Positions 42,828-52,377 of a stretch of DNA of 64,000 nt are shown piece after piece (the first letter of the stretch is position 1; each line of letters starts with the position of its first letter). Under the pieces are notes generated by a model. The model had not been told where the DNA came from. It saw only the letters and a program-made list of their open reading frames with translations, and did no database searches. The position numbers were made by a program, and so were the translations under genes. Origin of the DNA: Keguizhuia sedimenti (GTDB lineage Bacteria; Pseudomonadota; Gammaproteobacteria; Burkholderiales; Burkholderiaceae_D); contig JAUYVH010000001.1 in NCBI GenBank assembly GCA_030715135.1, positions 558,001 to 622,000 on the forward strand, given 5' to 3'.

Positions 42828-45458
42828 TTAATCGGCCATACTCCCCTCAATGATTCCCAGCGCTTTACGCATGCTTTTGGTCAGTATTTGCCTGGTGGAG
42901 AAGAAATCCTGCCACGGATCGCTCTTTTGCCGGACCAAACGCTCTTGAATCGAAACGATATTCCACATGGCAGAACCTTTGATGTCATCCAGCTCTTCCC
43001 AGGCAATCGGCACGGCAACCGGCAAGCCATTGCGCGCGCGCGTGGAGTAGGGCACCACCGTGCTGGCCATTTTTGAATTGCGCAGGTAATCGATATATAT
43101 TTTCCCGACCCGGTTTTCCTCTCCCATGCTTGCAATGAAATGGCCTGGAATCGTGTTTGCCAAATGCTGGGCAAGCGCTTTGGAAAACTGTGTGACGGAT
43201 TCCCAATCATGGCGGCGTGCCAGCGGCACGATCAGATGCAAGCCTTTGCTGCCACTGGTTTTCAGAAAGCATGTAAGTCCCAGCTCATCCAGCAGTTGCC
43301 GGGTCAACTTTGCGCTTTCGGCAATCCTCTTCCATGGCAGATTCGGGTCAGGGTCCAGATCGAACACCATGCAGTCCGGCCGGTCGAGCATATCGGCCGT
43401 GGCATTGCAGGAGTGAAGCTCCAGCGAGCCCATTTGCGCAGCGCCGATCAAGGCTTGCGCGGAATTGATCACCATCAGCGGCTCATGCTCCGGGTCGACG
43501 GATGGATCGAGTAGCTGGATTCCGGGAATGGCAGCACGTATTGCATGGCGCTGAAAAAAAGCCTTGCCGCTGAGCCCGCCTGGCGAGCGTAATAGATAAA
43601 CCGGCCGATCCTTCAGATAGGGAAGGATGAACGGCGCAACTGCGTCGTAGTAACGCGCAATATCCAGCTTGGTCAGCCCGCTGGAAGGATCGATGACCCG
43701 TTCCGGATGGGTGATCACAATGCCATGGAAAGTATTGGCATCGGATGCGGCATTTTCAACGCTTGCGGATAGCTTGGATCGCGACTTGGCAGGGCGTTTT
43801 GATGCAGCCTGCTGCCTGGAAGCACTCAGATCGACCGCTTGCTCGCGCCGTATCTGTCCAGCCGGTTTATCGGTACGCAATCCGTGAAAGACCGCCTGTC
43901 TCAGTAAGCCATCCTTGGTCCATTCTGCAAATGAAATTTCCGCGACCAGCTTGGGCTTGAGCCAATGCGCTTTTGCAATGCCGGGTCCTCTTGGAATTTC
44001 GGGAAAAGGGCAGCGCGACTGCATTAGCGGTTTGAGCTTCTTGTATACCGATTGCAGCACGGCGTTGTCGAATCCGGTGCCGACGCGTCCCGCGTAACGC
44101 AACACACCGTCATCCGTGAACACTGCCAGCAACAGGGAGCCGAAGAACTGCCTCTTGCCTTGTGGATCGGTAAACCCTGCAATCACAAATTCCTGGCGTT
44201 TGCGGCACTTGAGCTTGATCCAGTCGGCGCTGCGCTTACCGGTATAGATGGAATCACTCAGCTTGCCGATAATGCCTTCCATCGATAGCTGGCAAGCACT
44301 GTCGAGCAGTTTTTCTGCCGGCTCATGCAAGGGCGCGCTGTAACGGATATGCTCCTGGTCTGCCTTGGCAAGCGCGCGCTCCAGCAGCCCGCGCCGTTGG
44401 AGCAAAGGCACATTGCGCAAGTCGTACCCATCCAGATACAGAAGGTCGAATGCGAAAAAAATGACTTTCGCCGTACTTTTCGCATCGAATGCATTTTGCA
44501 ATTGCTGAAAGGACGGTATGCCGTGCCCGTCCAGTACGACGATTTCACCGTCCAGCCAGGCATTCTTCAGACCCAGTTCCTGCAGTGCCTCCACTTGCCT
44601 GGGCAATCTCGCCGTCCAGTCCTTGCCGTCACGCGTCATAAGCTGTACCCGACCGCTTTCGATACGCGCAAGAATGCGGTAACCGTCGTACTTGATTTCG
44701 TAAATCCAGTCCCCTTGTGTCGGGGCATGTTCGACCAGGGTGGCGAGCTGCGCGTTGACGGCCGCGGGCAAGGGCGCTTTCAAAGCATTAGCTAGCTTCG
44801 ATACAGCGACATCCTCTGCATCCTGCGCCGAGGATGGCTTGAGCGCAGTGCGCTTGCGCGGGCTTGCTTGCACAGCACCCTTTGCTGCCGGCTTTGCGCG
44901 CGCTTTTGCAGCAACTGCTTGTGTGGAGCCGGCTTTCCGGCCTGAGGGGCTTGCATGGCTTGCGTCCTGCGCAGCCTCGTCGCGCTCCTTGATCAAGAGC
45001 CATTGCTCCTTGTCGCTGCCGCCGCGCAAGCGGGTTTTTATCAAGGCCCAGCCGCCTTGCAGCTTTTCGCCGTACAAACGGAATTTCAGCTTGCCTGCGC
45101 GGTATGCCGCCGCCGGATCTCCGATCGGTTCCCAGTAACCGCTGTCCCAAATCCTGACCCTGCCCGCACCATACTGATTTTCCGGGATAGTGCCCTCGAA
45201 TCCGGCATACGCGATCGGATGGTCTTCCACGTGGACCGCAAGACGTTTCTCGTTTGGGTCCAGGCTCGGCCCTTTGGGAACAGTCCAACTTTTCAATACG
45301 CCATCGAGTTCCAGCCGGAAGTCGTAGTGCAGCTTGCTGGCATGGTGCTCCTGCACGACGAACTGTAATTCGTCGTGACTTGCTTGCACCCGTCCCTTGG
45401 GCTCGCGGGTGACATTGAAATTGCGTTTGGCATGATAGGAAGATAGTTTGTTCGGCAC
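42828..45458 (-). CDS. ligD: multifunctional DNA ligase D
   Basis: End-processing and joining enzyme of bacterial NHEJ, 876 residues. Domain order: 3'-phosphoesterase (about 20-165, SKLHYDFRLELDG), a Lys/Ala-rich linker, ATP-dependent ligase (about 225-520) with nucleotidyl Lys256 in IKYDGYR, and primase-polymerase (about 590-860) with the DxD motif in FDLDPDPNLPW. The frame opens with GTG at 45479, but AAAGGA leads into the GTG at 45458. It follows ku by 64 bp on the same strand, so they form an operon. Confidence 0.95.
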   Translation of the reverse strand: MPNKLSSYHAKRNFNVTREPKGRVQASHDELQFVVQEHHASKLHYDFRLELDGVLKSWTVPKGPSLDPNEKRLAVHVEDHPIAYAGFEGTIPENQYGAGRVRIWDSGYWEPIGDPAAAYRAGKLKFRLYGEKLQGGWALIKTRLRGGSDKEQWLLIKERDEAAQDASHASPSGRKAGSTQAVAAKARAKPAAKGAVQASPRKRTALKPSSAQDAEDVAVSKLANALKAPLPAAVNAQLATLVEHAPTQGDWIYEIKYDGYRILARIESGRVQLMTRDGKDWTARLPRQVEALQELGLKNAWLDGEIVVLDGHGIPSFQQLQNAFDAKSTAKVIFFAFDLLYLDGYDLRNVPLLQRRGLLERALAKADQEHIRYSAPLHEPAEKLLDSACQLSMEGIIGKLSDSIYTGKRSADWIKLKCRKRQEFVIAGFTDPQGKRQFFGSLLLAVFTDDGVLRYAGRVGTGFDNAVLQSVYKKLKPLMQSRCPFPEIPRGPGIAKAHWLKPKLVAEISFAEWTKDGLLRQAVFHGLRTDKPAGQIRREQAVDLSASRQQAASKRPAKSRSKLSASVENAASDANTFHGIVITHPERVIDPSSGLTKLDIARYYDAVAPFILPYLKDRPVYLLRSPGGLSGKAFFQRHAIRAAIPGIQLLDPSVDPEHEPLMVINSAQALIGAAQMGSLELHSCNATADMLDRPDCMVFDLDPDPNLPWKRIAESAKLTRQLLDELGLTCFLKTSGSKGLHLIVPLARRHDWESVTQFSKALAQHLANTIPGHFIASMGEENRVGKIYIDYLRNSKMASTVVPYSTRARNGLPVAVPIAWEELDDIKGSAMWNIVSIQERLVRQKSDPWQDFFSTRQILTKSMRKALGIIEGSMAD

Positions 45459-45522
45459 GTTCTTTTCCTTTTGCTGCACCTCTATCGTTCTTCTGCTCCT
45501 CTACTGCGCTAATATTAGTGTG

Positions 45523-46410
45523 CTAATGCGCGGTTTTTGCGCTGCGGCTGCGCGGTCGGGCAGTCCGTTGCGGCGGCGGCATTTTTCCTGCTGCAGCGCG
45601 TCGCGCCGGTGTGCGCCCCGTGCCTTGCAGGCTGCGCTTCAACAGTTCCACCAGATCGACTTCTTCGGTCTCTTCCACGACGATCTCGGGAACAGGAGTG
45701 GTAATTGTCTTTGCCTTGCCTTCCTCGGCTTTCTTTTTCACCAGAGCCATGATGTCGTCACGGAACGTGTCCTTGAATTGCGCCGGGTCCCATTGCTCGG
45801 CCATGCTTTCAATGAGCTGCACCGCCATGTTCAGTTCTTTTTGCTTGATCGCGGCCGCCTTCAGGCCCTCTTCCGGCAACTGCAACTGCTCCGGCGATTT
45901 GACCTCGGTTGCCCAGCGCAAGGTATTGAGGTAAATCGCCTGAGGGGTAGGGATGACTGCGGCGAGATGCTGCTTATTGTGAAGAACCACCAATGCAATG
46001 CCGACCTTCCTGGTTTCGAGCAAGGCTTCGCGCAGCAATGCATACAACTTCTCGCCACCTTCGGCCGGTGCGACAAAATACGGAGTTTCGAAATACACAA
46101 AGGGTAATTCCCTGGCATCGACGAAGGACAGGATCTCCACTGAATGCGTAGATTTCACATTTGCCGCCTGGATCTCCTCGTCGGAGAGGACGACGTAGCT
46201 GCCATCTTTCTGCTTAACCGCCCGGACGACCTCATCCTTGTCGACTTCTTCGCCGGTTTTTTTGACCACGCGCTTGTATCCTACCGGTTCCAGCGTATCG
46301 CGCTGCAGCCAATCGAAATCGATCTCGTCCTGCCGGGTTGCTGGATACAGCGATATCGGCGCATGCAACAAGCCGAAGCTCAATGCGCCCTTCCATAATA
46401 CGCGTGGCAT
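45523..46410 (-). CDS. ku: Ku DNA-end-binding protein
   Basis: Homodimeric ring that binds double-strand DNA ends and recruits LigD. The 295-residue protein starts MPRVLWKGALSFGLLHAPIS and has the Ku core (about 1-255). A basic Lys/Arg/Pro-rich C-terminal tail (PARRAAAGKMPPP) follows, as in proteins that interact with LigD and DNA. The open frame extends to 46542, but GAGGGA upstream of the ATG at 46410 and the family start decide. Confidence 0.95.
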   Translation of the reverse strand: MPRVLWKGALSFGLLHAPISLYPATRQDEIDFDWLQRDTLEPVGYKRVVKKTGEEVDKDEVVRAVKQKDGSYVVLSDEEIQAANVKSTHSVEILSFVDARELPFVYFETPYFVAPAEGGEKLYALLREALLETRKVGIALVVLHNKQHLAAVIPTPQAIYLNTLRWATEVKSPEQLQLPEEGLKAAAIKQKELNMAVQLIESMAEQWDPAQFKDTFRDDIMALVKKKAEEGKAKTITTPVPEIVVEETEEVDLVELLKRSLQGTGRTPARRAAAGKMPPPQRTARPRSRSAKTAH

Positions 46411-46714
46411 TCTCGTCCCTCTTTTCTCGCTGGAGCATGCTGCCCATGTGAATACGACTCCATCCACCAAACGCAGCAGACTATATATCTTGTCATCAAT
46501 GTTATTAGTTCGACAAAGCGTCGAGTCCTTAGTTCTTTTCAAGCACTCGGATGCAAAGCTAGTCAGCCCCGGAATTTCCGGACAGAAAAGAAGTCACACA
46601 GTTAGTGCCTCCAAGGCCTGGTCGAACAAGAGGCGAATGCAAGAATGGATGACGAGTCGGCACGACGCAACGACCGTTCAGAAATAAAAACAGAACAGCC
46701 TATTACGCAAAATC
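46411..46714. other. divergent intergenic region between ku and the DUF72 gene
   Basis: About 300 bp with no gene; promoters of ku-ligD and the DUF72 gene must lie here. No operator was recognised. Confidence 0.4.
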
Positions 46715-47488
46715 ATGCAAATCTATGTCGGCACCAGTGGATACCAGTATGCACACTGGAATAATGGCGTGTTTTATCCGCGCGGCATAAAGGACCGCCT
46801 CTCCTATGCGTTCACCCGGATGAACGCACTTGAGATCAATTCCTCGTTCTACAGCATTCCCAAGCCGGACACAGTCGGCACATGGGCCGCCAAGATTCCG
46901 GATGGCGCGAAGATGATTTTGAAAGCGCCGCAATCCGTTTCGCATCGCCGGCGCTTGAAATTGCATAGCGATCCAAAAGTAAAGCAGGGCATCGACTTGC
47001 TGAATTACTTTATCGAAGGGGTATTGCGCATCCCCGAAACCAGGCGCGGGCCGGTTCTTCTGCAGCTTCCCGGCCGGATGGAAATCGATTTAGCCCGCCT
47101 TGAACCCGTCCTGGAGCTTTTTGCCAGTCGCGCACTGAAAGTGGCGCTGGAAGTAAGGCATGCGTCCTGGTTCGATCCATGCGCTTTGCATCTACTGTCC
47201 CGCTACAATGCGGCGCTCGTTTCTTCAGACTGGGTGGAGTTCGCGACGCCGCTGGTGCAGACAGCCGATTTTTTATATGTCCGGCGCCACGGCCCTACCA
47301 GCATGTATGCAAGCCTGTACGACGAAGATGCCTTGTGGGCCGATCTTGCGCTGATTCGGAAGCACCAGGCACAGGAAGCATATGTTCTGTTCAATAACGA
47401 TATTCACGGCTATGCACCGGTGAATGCTGTACAGATGATGCGTTTATTGTCCGCAGATTTGCAGCAAGGTGCTAGCATAAATGATTGA
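46715..47488 (+). CDS. DUF72 (YecE) family protein
   Basis: A 257-residue TIM-barrel-like protein with VGTSGYQYAHWNNGVFYP at the N-terminus, and FTRMNALEINSSFYSIP, GPVLLQLPG and YVLFNNDIHGYAPVNA. The family is of unknown activity, sometimes suspected in nucleic acid metabolism; its divergence from ku-ligD fits that weakly. No SD of note. Confidence 0.9.
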   Translation: MQIYVGTSGYQYAHWNNGVFYPRGIKDRLSYAFTRMNALEINSSFYSIPKPDTVGTWAAKIPDGAKMILKAPQSVSHRRRLKLHSDPKVKQGIDLLNYFIEGVLRIPETRRGPVLLQLPGRMEIDLARLEPVLELFASRALKVALEVRHASWFDPCALHLLSRYNAALVSSDWVEFATPLVQTADFLYVRRHGPTSMYASLYDEDALWADLALIRKHQAQEAYVLFNNDIHGYAPVNAVQMMRLLSADLQQGASIND

Positions 47489-47924
47489 TCCCTTCGATAT
47501 CCAGACAGCCTTGGAAGTGGAATATTTCACACCACAACGTCAACTACATGCCTGATATGCCGCGCCCAACCTTGCTGCAACAAAGTTATATCCATTGCGG
47601 CACGTGAGTAAGCAGTGCAGCGCTGAAAAAACAGCGAAAGGCCAAAGGATTCCGGCATAAACCGCCTAGTCTGGTGTGGAATGGTTTTCCCAAGAAAGCT
47701 TGCTTATACGAGCAACAAACTTGACTTGCGTGCGAGCCGGCATTTCAGTTCTGTGTTTTCTCTTACTATTCCCGCACCTGACAATCCTGGCTTGGTCGTC
47801 GTACGTGCAAAATTCCTACAGAATATTTCCTGTTAGTAGCACTTTTTGCAATGTTCTGGCTATACTTGCATCCGGAAGCCGCTTTAAGACAGGCTCCAAC
47901 AATCACAACAATGGAGGAGACATT
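47489..47924. other. intergenic region before the BON lipoprotein
   Basis: About 435 bp without a supported gene. A frame through here reaches the BON gene start but shows no signal of coding. Likely a long leader or promoter region. Confidence 0.4.
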
Positions 47925-48197
47925 TTGAAAAAGATTACTTTAGCTCTCATGACCTCGGTAGCTTTGCTGGCTGGTTGTCAAACGATGTCGGGTCCGGACC
48001 CCGTCGCCAAAAATGTAGAAGCTGCGTTGAAAAAAGATGAATACGTCAAAAAATTCGACATCAAGGCAGCAAACGACAATGGCAAGGTTACCCTGACCGG
48101 TAAAGTGGACAACGAGTTCCAGCAGTATCAGTCCGGAGCCGTCGCCAAGAAGGTTGAAGGCGTCAAGAGCATCGATAACAAGATCAAGGTTGAATAA
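47925..48197 (+). CDS. BON-domain lipoprotein
   Basis: A 90-residue lipoprotein. Signal MKKITLALMTSVALLAGC with lipobox LAGC (Cys18), then one BON domain (about 30-88, VTLTGKVDNEFQQ, VEGVKSIDNKIKV). BON proteins such as OsmY act in envelope stress, binding membranes or peptidoglycan. TTG start with GGAGGA 5 nt before it. A strong terminator follows. Confidence 0.85.
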   Translation: MKKITLALMTSVALLAGCQTMSGPDPVAKNVEAALKKDEYVKKFDIKAANDNGKVTLTGKVDNEFQQYQSGAVAKKVEGVKSIDNKIKVE

Positions 48198-48220
48198 GCC
48201 AATCGTAGCATCTGTATAAA

Positions 48221-48248
48221 GCCGGGATTCTCCCGGCTTTATTTTTTT
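48221..48248 (+). terminator. Rho-independent terminator after the BON gene
   Basis: GCCGGGA-TTC-TCCCGGC, a 7-bp GC-rich stem, followed by TTTATTTTTTT, 23 bp after the stop. Confidence 0.92.
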
Positions 48249-48722
48249 GAGCATTCCTCATGCACCATGCTTTGGGCATGACATGTCGCGTTTCTGAACA
48301 AATGCCGGCATAAGAGCACCATTCATCTCTCTTTGCCGATACTCTTTTCCTGCAAGGCTCGAATCTGAATCTGTTTCCAGAAATAATGCTGGAACATGTC
48401 TTCATCGCTCTCCTTACATTTCGGCACCCAAAAATTCCTGCCTGATTTTTTTAGTTTCTGAGAATACGCAAACCGCTAACTTTGCTGCGCCCTTACATTT
48501 GATGCTGTTCAAGACCTTTTCCGGGATCTTGCTGCATACGGTATGCAAGGCGGTTATCCGAAAAACATAGCAAGACTGGATTAGGTCGGACACAGTGTGT
48601 TCGATGCGCTTACAAGTGCGGAAGCTCATGCCGAACGTCGATGCGACAGCAGAGTTGGGGGCATGCTGCCGATTGGCGCATGTAGCAAAACAAATGCAAG
48701 GAACGGTAAAACCATACATCCA
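48249..48722. other. intergenic region before the TolA/TonB-like gene
   Basis: About 475 bp. Open frames here lack SD and start support. The start of the following gene is therefore uncertain by tens of codons. Confidence 0.35.
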
Positions 48723-50885
48723 ATGAATTCCGCTTTCGCTGCGATGCCGCCCCGATATGGGCTTCATGATTTCGAGCGTTACCGCTTGCGCCTTGCCATT
48801 GCGAGCCTGATTTCACTATTGATCCATGCTTTGCTTCTGTCACTGGAATTCGGCTTTCCCGGGTTAGGGCTTCCTGGCCTGCAGGCTCCATGGAGCGAGC
48901 GTCGAGCTCAGGATGAAAGCTTGCATATTCAACTTGCGGATGTGAACAGATCCACTTCAGCCATTACTGAACCAGCATCGGAGCCGGTGACTGCACGACA
49001 GAACAATTTGCCTGCCTCAAATGCCGGCCAGGCGCCAGGAGCAGCGTCCTCTGATACTTTCGCCGACCACCATGCCGCTCCACAGCATCCACCCAAACCT
49101 GCCGCGATCTCTTCGTTATCCATCCTGCCCGCTCCCGAGCCTGCCCCGGCGGCCAATCCGAAGCGATTCGACGCTCTTAATCCTCCGTCGCCTGCAAATG
49201 CGGCGTCGAGACCTTCCAAATCAAGCAAACCTGCCTCAGGGGCAAGCAAGAAAAAGCGCCAGGCCACCGCACTTGCGGAAAAACGCAGCACGCGCCGCGC
49301 AAAAGCAGCGCCTGACTCGAAAGTCATCGCCCGGGCCACGGCCGACATAGACTCTTTTTCCGTTCCGCTACCTGCGGAAATCATGCCGCAAGAACATGCG
49401 GGCCCTGAACAATCCGCGACGCAGGAAACAATGGATGAGCATCAGCAGGCTGAGCTTGCCGAAGAGCCGGTAAAAGAAAAAGAGCAGCTTGCGGCCGCTT
49501 CCGCCGAACAATCTGAGCCAGAACTTGCGGAAGCAGAAAAACCTTCGCCAGCAGCTGTTCCCCTAAAAGAGGAAATACCGGACCCGCAGCAAGCGGCCGT
49601 CGAAGCACAGATCCGGGCCGAAGCCTTGCAACAACAGGAAGAAGAGAGAGCACGCCTGGCTGAACAGCTCGCCGCGCAGAAGCAGGCAGAAGAAAATGAA
49701 AAGCTGCAAGCCATGGAACGACAGCGGCAGAAACTCGCTGAACAGGAAGCACAACGTCTTGCCGAACAAGAAGAGCAACGCGCACGTGAAATCCGGCAAA
49801 TGGCAGCCCGGGAAGCGGAAGAGGCTGCACGCAGTGCTGAACTTGACGCGCAGAGGCAGGCCGATTTGCTGGCACGTGAGCAAGCGCAACAGCTCCTGGC
49901 AGAAGAGGCCCGCCGCGAACAACAGCTTGCAGCACAAATGAAGGCTGACGAAGAAGCAAGGCGCCATGCCGCGGCGGCGGAAGAGCAGCGGCGCGCCGAA
50001 ATGGCCGCCCAGGAGCAAGCCGTCCAGCAAAGACTGGCCGCAGCAGAGCAACGCGCGCGCGAACTCGCGGCGCAGGAAGCACAGATGCAGGAGCTGGCCC
50101 GGCAAGCGCAGCAAGCCGCGCTGGAACGACAGCAACAGGAGGGCGTACGCGCACAAGCATTGGTGGCTCAATCCCGCGCGCAGGACGGAAATATGAAGCG
50201 GCAAGGTGCTGATGATCCCGATCAGACCAGCCAGGGCAGTTCAAGAGGCGAGGATGCCGCGGGAGTATCGTCGGGATCCGGCGGCGAAGAATCTGGAAAA
50301 CAATCCGGAAGCGGTGCGAGCGATACTCGTCCGGCGGCATCCAGCACTGCTGCGGCGCCTGACCCAACGGCTACAAAATCAAACGAACTGCCGGATCAGG
50401 GCGACGACGGACCAATCATGCTGACCGATGCGCAGCTGGATTCAGTCAAGGTGGCGCAGATCCGCAAGATTGATACCACGCGCCTGGAATCGTGGGAAGT
50501 ACGCGAACTGGAGCCCAATACGCAAACGGCACGCCGACGAACGCTTTTCGGCCGCGCGCAAGACGACATTGTGCTGAAGATGTATATCGATGAATGGGAA
50601 AGGCAGGTCGAAAAAAACAGTGAATCGAATGATGCGACGCTTCCGGGAAAGCCGGCCAACCATCCGCTCGTGACGGTCTCGATACGAAGCGACGGCAGCG
50701 TGGAGAATATCGCTATTAACCGGTCCAGTGGCCAGCCGGAAATCGACCAGGCAATCAGCGAGATTGTCAGCCGCTCCGCTTACAGGGCATTTCCTCGCGA
50801 TCTGGCGCGCAGATACGACGTGATCGAAATTCGGCGCGTGTGGGATTTCAGCGAACGCTTGCGCCTGCGCGAAGCAGCGCCTTGA
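48723..50885 (+). CDS. TolA/TonB-like protein with long coiled coil
   Basis: A 720-residue protein. A short cytoplasmic end and one membrane helix (about 23-43, LAIASLISLLIHALLLSLEF) lead into a Pro/Ala/Ser-rich region (about 75-250). A Glu/Ala/Gln/Arg coiled coil (about 255-520) like TolA domain II, a Gly/Ser linker, and a C-terminal TonB-like domain (about 585-715, VTVSIRSDGSVENIAINRSS, ISEIVSRSAYRAFPRDLARR) follow. No exbBD/tolQR neighbours are next to it. Start is the ATG at 48723; 48747 is also possible. Confidence 0.75.
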   Translation: MNSAFAAMPPRYGLHDFERYRLRLAIASLISLLIHALLLSLEFGFPGLGLPGLQAPWSERRAQDESLHIQLADVNRSTSAITEPASEPVTARQNNLPASNAGQAPGAASSDTFADHHAAPQHPPKPAAISSLSILPAPEPAPAANPKRFDALNPPSPANAASRPSKSSKPASGASKKKRQATALAEKRSTRRAKAAPDSKVIARATADIDSFSVPLPAEIMPQEHAGPEQSATQETMDEHQQAELAEEPVKEKEQLAAASAEQSEPELAEAEKPSPAAVPLKEEIPDPQQAAVEAQIRAEALQQQEEERARLAEQLAAQKQAEENEKLQAMERQRQKLAEQEAQRLAEQEEQRAREIRQMAAREAEEAARSAELDAQRQADLLAREQAQQLLAEEARREQQLAAQMKADEEARRHAAAAEEQRRAEMAAQEQAVQQRLAAAEQRARELAAQEAQMQELARQAQQAALERQQQEGVRAQALVAQSRAQDGNMKRQGADDPDQTSQGSSRGEDAAGVSSGSGGEESGKQSGSGASDTRPAASSTAAAPDPTATKSNELPDQGDDGPIMLTDAQLDSVKVAQIRKIDTTRLESWEVRELEPNTQTARRRTLFGRAQDDIVLKMYIDEWERQVEKNSESNDATLPGKPANHPLVTVSIRSDGSVENIAINRSSGQPEIDQAISEIVSRSAYRAFPRDLARRYDVIEIRRVWDFSERLRLREAAP

Positions 50886-50999
50886 AGGCGGGAACTGCGA
50901 TATCGTTCAAGCGCTGTAATGGGCTTTGAGCTTCGTAAGGCTTGCAGTGCTTGAAGTGTATCGTCATGCTGCCAAACGCATGACTTAAGCGCAGGTTTT

Positions 51000-51251
51000 T
51001 TATTGATGAGTAGAGCGCAGGCATGCTGGCGGCCATGCGCCGCTCTTGTACTCTTGCTCAGAGATGCGTTCGCCGGTTTGCTGCAAGTCGTCGGGGTCGA
51101 CCGTTTCAATGTCGTCGATGAAATGCACGCCGTACAGGACGATTTCGCCTTCCAATACCAATGCATTGTTGACGATGCCGCGCTGCCCGTGCCGGGCATG
51201 CGCAACATTCACCAGCTCTACCACTTCATATAGCCGAATATCATCGCTCAT
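51000..51251 (-). CDS. small protein coupled to the aminotransferase
   Basis: An 83-residue protein (MSDDIRLYEVVELVNVAHAR) with beta-rich VLEGEIVLYGVHFIDDIETV and a GERISEQEYKSG end; it resembles a small SH3-like barrel. Its ATG (51249-51251) follows the aminotransferase TGA with a one-base gap, indicating coupling. No named family. Confidence 0.6.
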   Translation of the reverse strand: MSDDIRLYEVVELVNVAHARHGQRGIVNNALVLEGEIVLYGVHFIDDIETVDPDDLQQTGERISEQEYKSGAWPPACLRSTHQ

Positions 51252-51252
51252 A

Positions 51253-52377
51253 TCAGACGATCTGATTCAATGCCTTGCGCAGGTTTTCGACGGTACGGTC
51301 GATGTTTTGCAGCTTGTCCAATCCGAACAAACCGATACGGAAGGTCTGGAAGTCGGCAGGCTCGTCGCATTGCAGAGGTACGCCCGCCGCGATCTGCAGG
51401 CCCGCATCGGCAAACTTCTTGCCGGACTGCACGTCCTTGTCCTTGGTGTAGCTCACGATCACGCAAGGCGCCTTGAATCCATCGGCGGCGACGCTCTTGA
51501 TTCCTTTGCTTTCCAGGAGCGCCCTGACTTTCTCACCCAGCTCGAATTGCTGCTGGCGCACCTTGTCGAAACCGTATTCACGGGTTTCTTTCATGACGTC
51601 GCGCAGCACTTTGAGGGAATTGGTCGGCATGGTCGCGTGATAAGCGTAGGAACCGGATTCATACGCTTCCATGATCAGCAGCCAGCGCTTTAAGTCTGCA
51701 GCGAAGCTGGTGCTGACCGTGGTCTCCGCCTTTTCCCGTGCCGCCTGGCTTAGCATCAGCAGGGCATAGCCCGGCTGCGCGCTCCAGCCTTTTTGCGGCG
51801 CACTGATCAGCACATCGATGCCGCAGGCTTTCATGTCCAGCCAGATCGTGCCCGATGCAATGCAGTCCAGTACAAACAAGCCGCCCACCGAATGCACCGC
51901 ATCGGCGACTGCTTTCATGTACTCTTCCGTCAGCATGATGCCCGCCGAGGTCTCGACATGCGGCGCAAAGACGACTGCCGGTTTCTTTTCCTTGATGGCT
52001 GCCACGACTTCTTCGATCGGGGCAGGCGCAAACGGTGCTTCCGGTTCGTCGCGAACGCGGCGCGCTTTCACAACCGTGCTTTCAGATGGAAGATTGCATG
52101 CTTCAAAAATCTGCGTCCAGCGATAACTGAACCAGCCGTTACGGATCACCAGGCAGCTCTTGTTGCTGCCAAACTGCCTTGCCACCGCTTCCATGCCGAA
52201 CGTGCCCCCACCCGGAACAATTGCCACCGAATGAGCGTTATAGACCTCTTTCAGCGTGGCGGAAACGTCTTTCATGACCCCTTGGAAAATGGGCGACATG
52301 TGGTTGAGGGAACGTTCCGTGTAAACAACGGAATATTCGAGAAGGCTTTGCGAGCCGGTGTTCGGCGAGTTGGACAA
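51253..52377 (-). CDS. class V aminotransferase (serine/alanine-glyoxylate type)
   Basis: A 374-residue PLP enzyme. The PLP pocket is visible in VPGGGTFGMEAVARQF, the PLP Asp in FVLDCIASGT, and the Schiff-base lysine in SAPQKGWSAQPGYALL. It moves amino groups between small amino acids and glyoxylate or pyruvate; exact substrates unclear. TTG start with GGAGAAA upstream. The small coupled gene follows. Confidence 0.85.
   Translation of the reverse strand: MSNSPNTGSQSLLEYSVVYTERSLNHMSPIFQGVMKDVSATLKEVYNAHSVAIVPGGGTFGMEAVARQFGSNKSCLVIRNGWFSYRWTQIFEACNLPSESTVVKARRVRDEPEAPFAPAPIEEVVAAIKEKKPAVVFAPHVETSAGIMLTEEYMKAVADAVHSVGGLFVLDCIASGTIWLDMKACGIDVLISAPQKGWSAQPGYALLMLSQAAREKAETTVSTSFAADLKRWLLIMEAYESGSYAYHATMPTNSLKVLRDVMKETREYGFDKVRQQQFELGEKVRALLESKGIKSVAADGFKAPCVIVSYTKDKDVQSGKKFADAGLQIAAGVPLQCDEPADFQTFRIGLFGLDKLQNIDRTVENLRKALNQIV

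Noticed and set aside
49381..50367. 328-codon minus-strand frame opposite the TolA/TonB-like gene
   Set aside because: Pro/Ala/Leu-rich reverse reading of an E/A/Q coiled coil; no protein features of its own.
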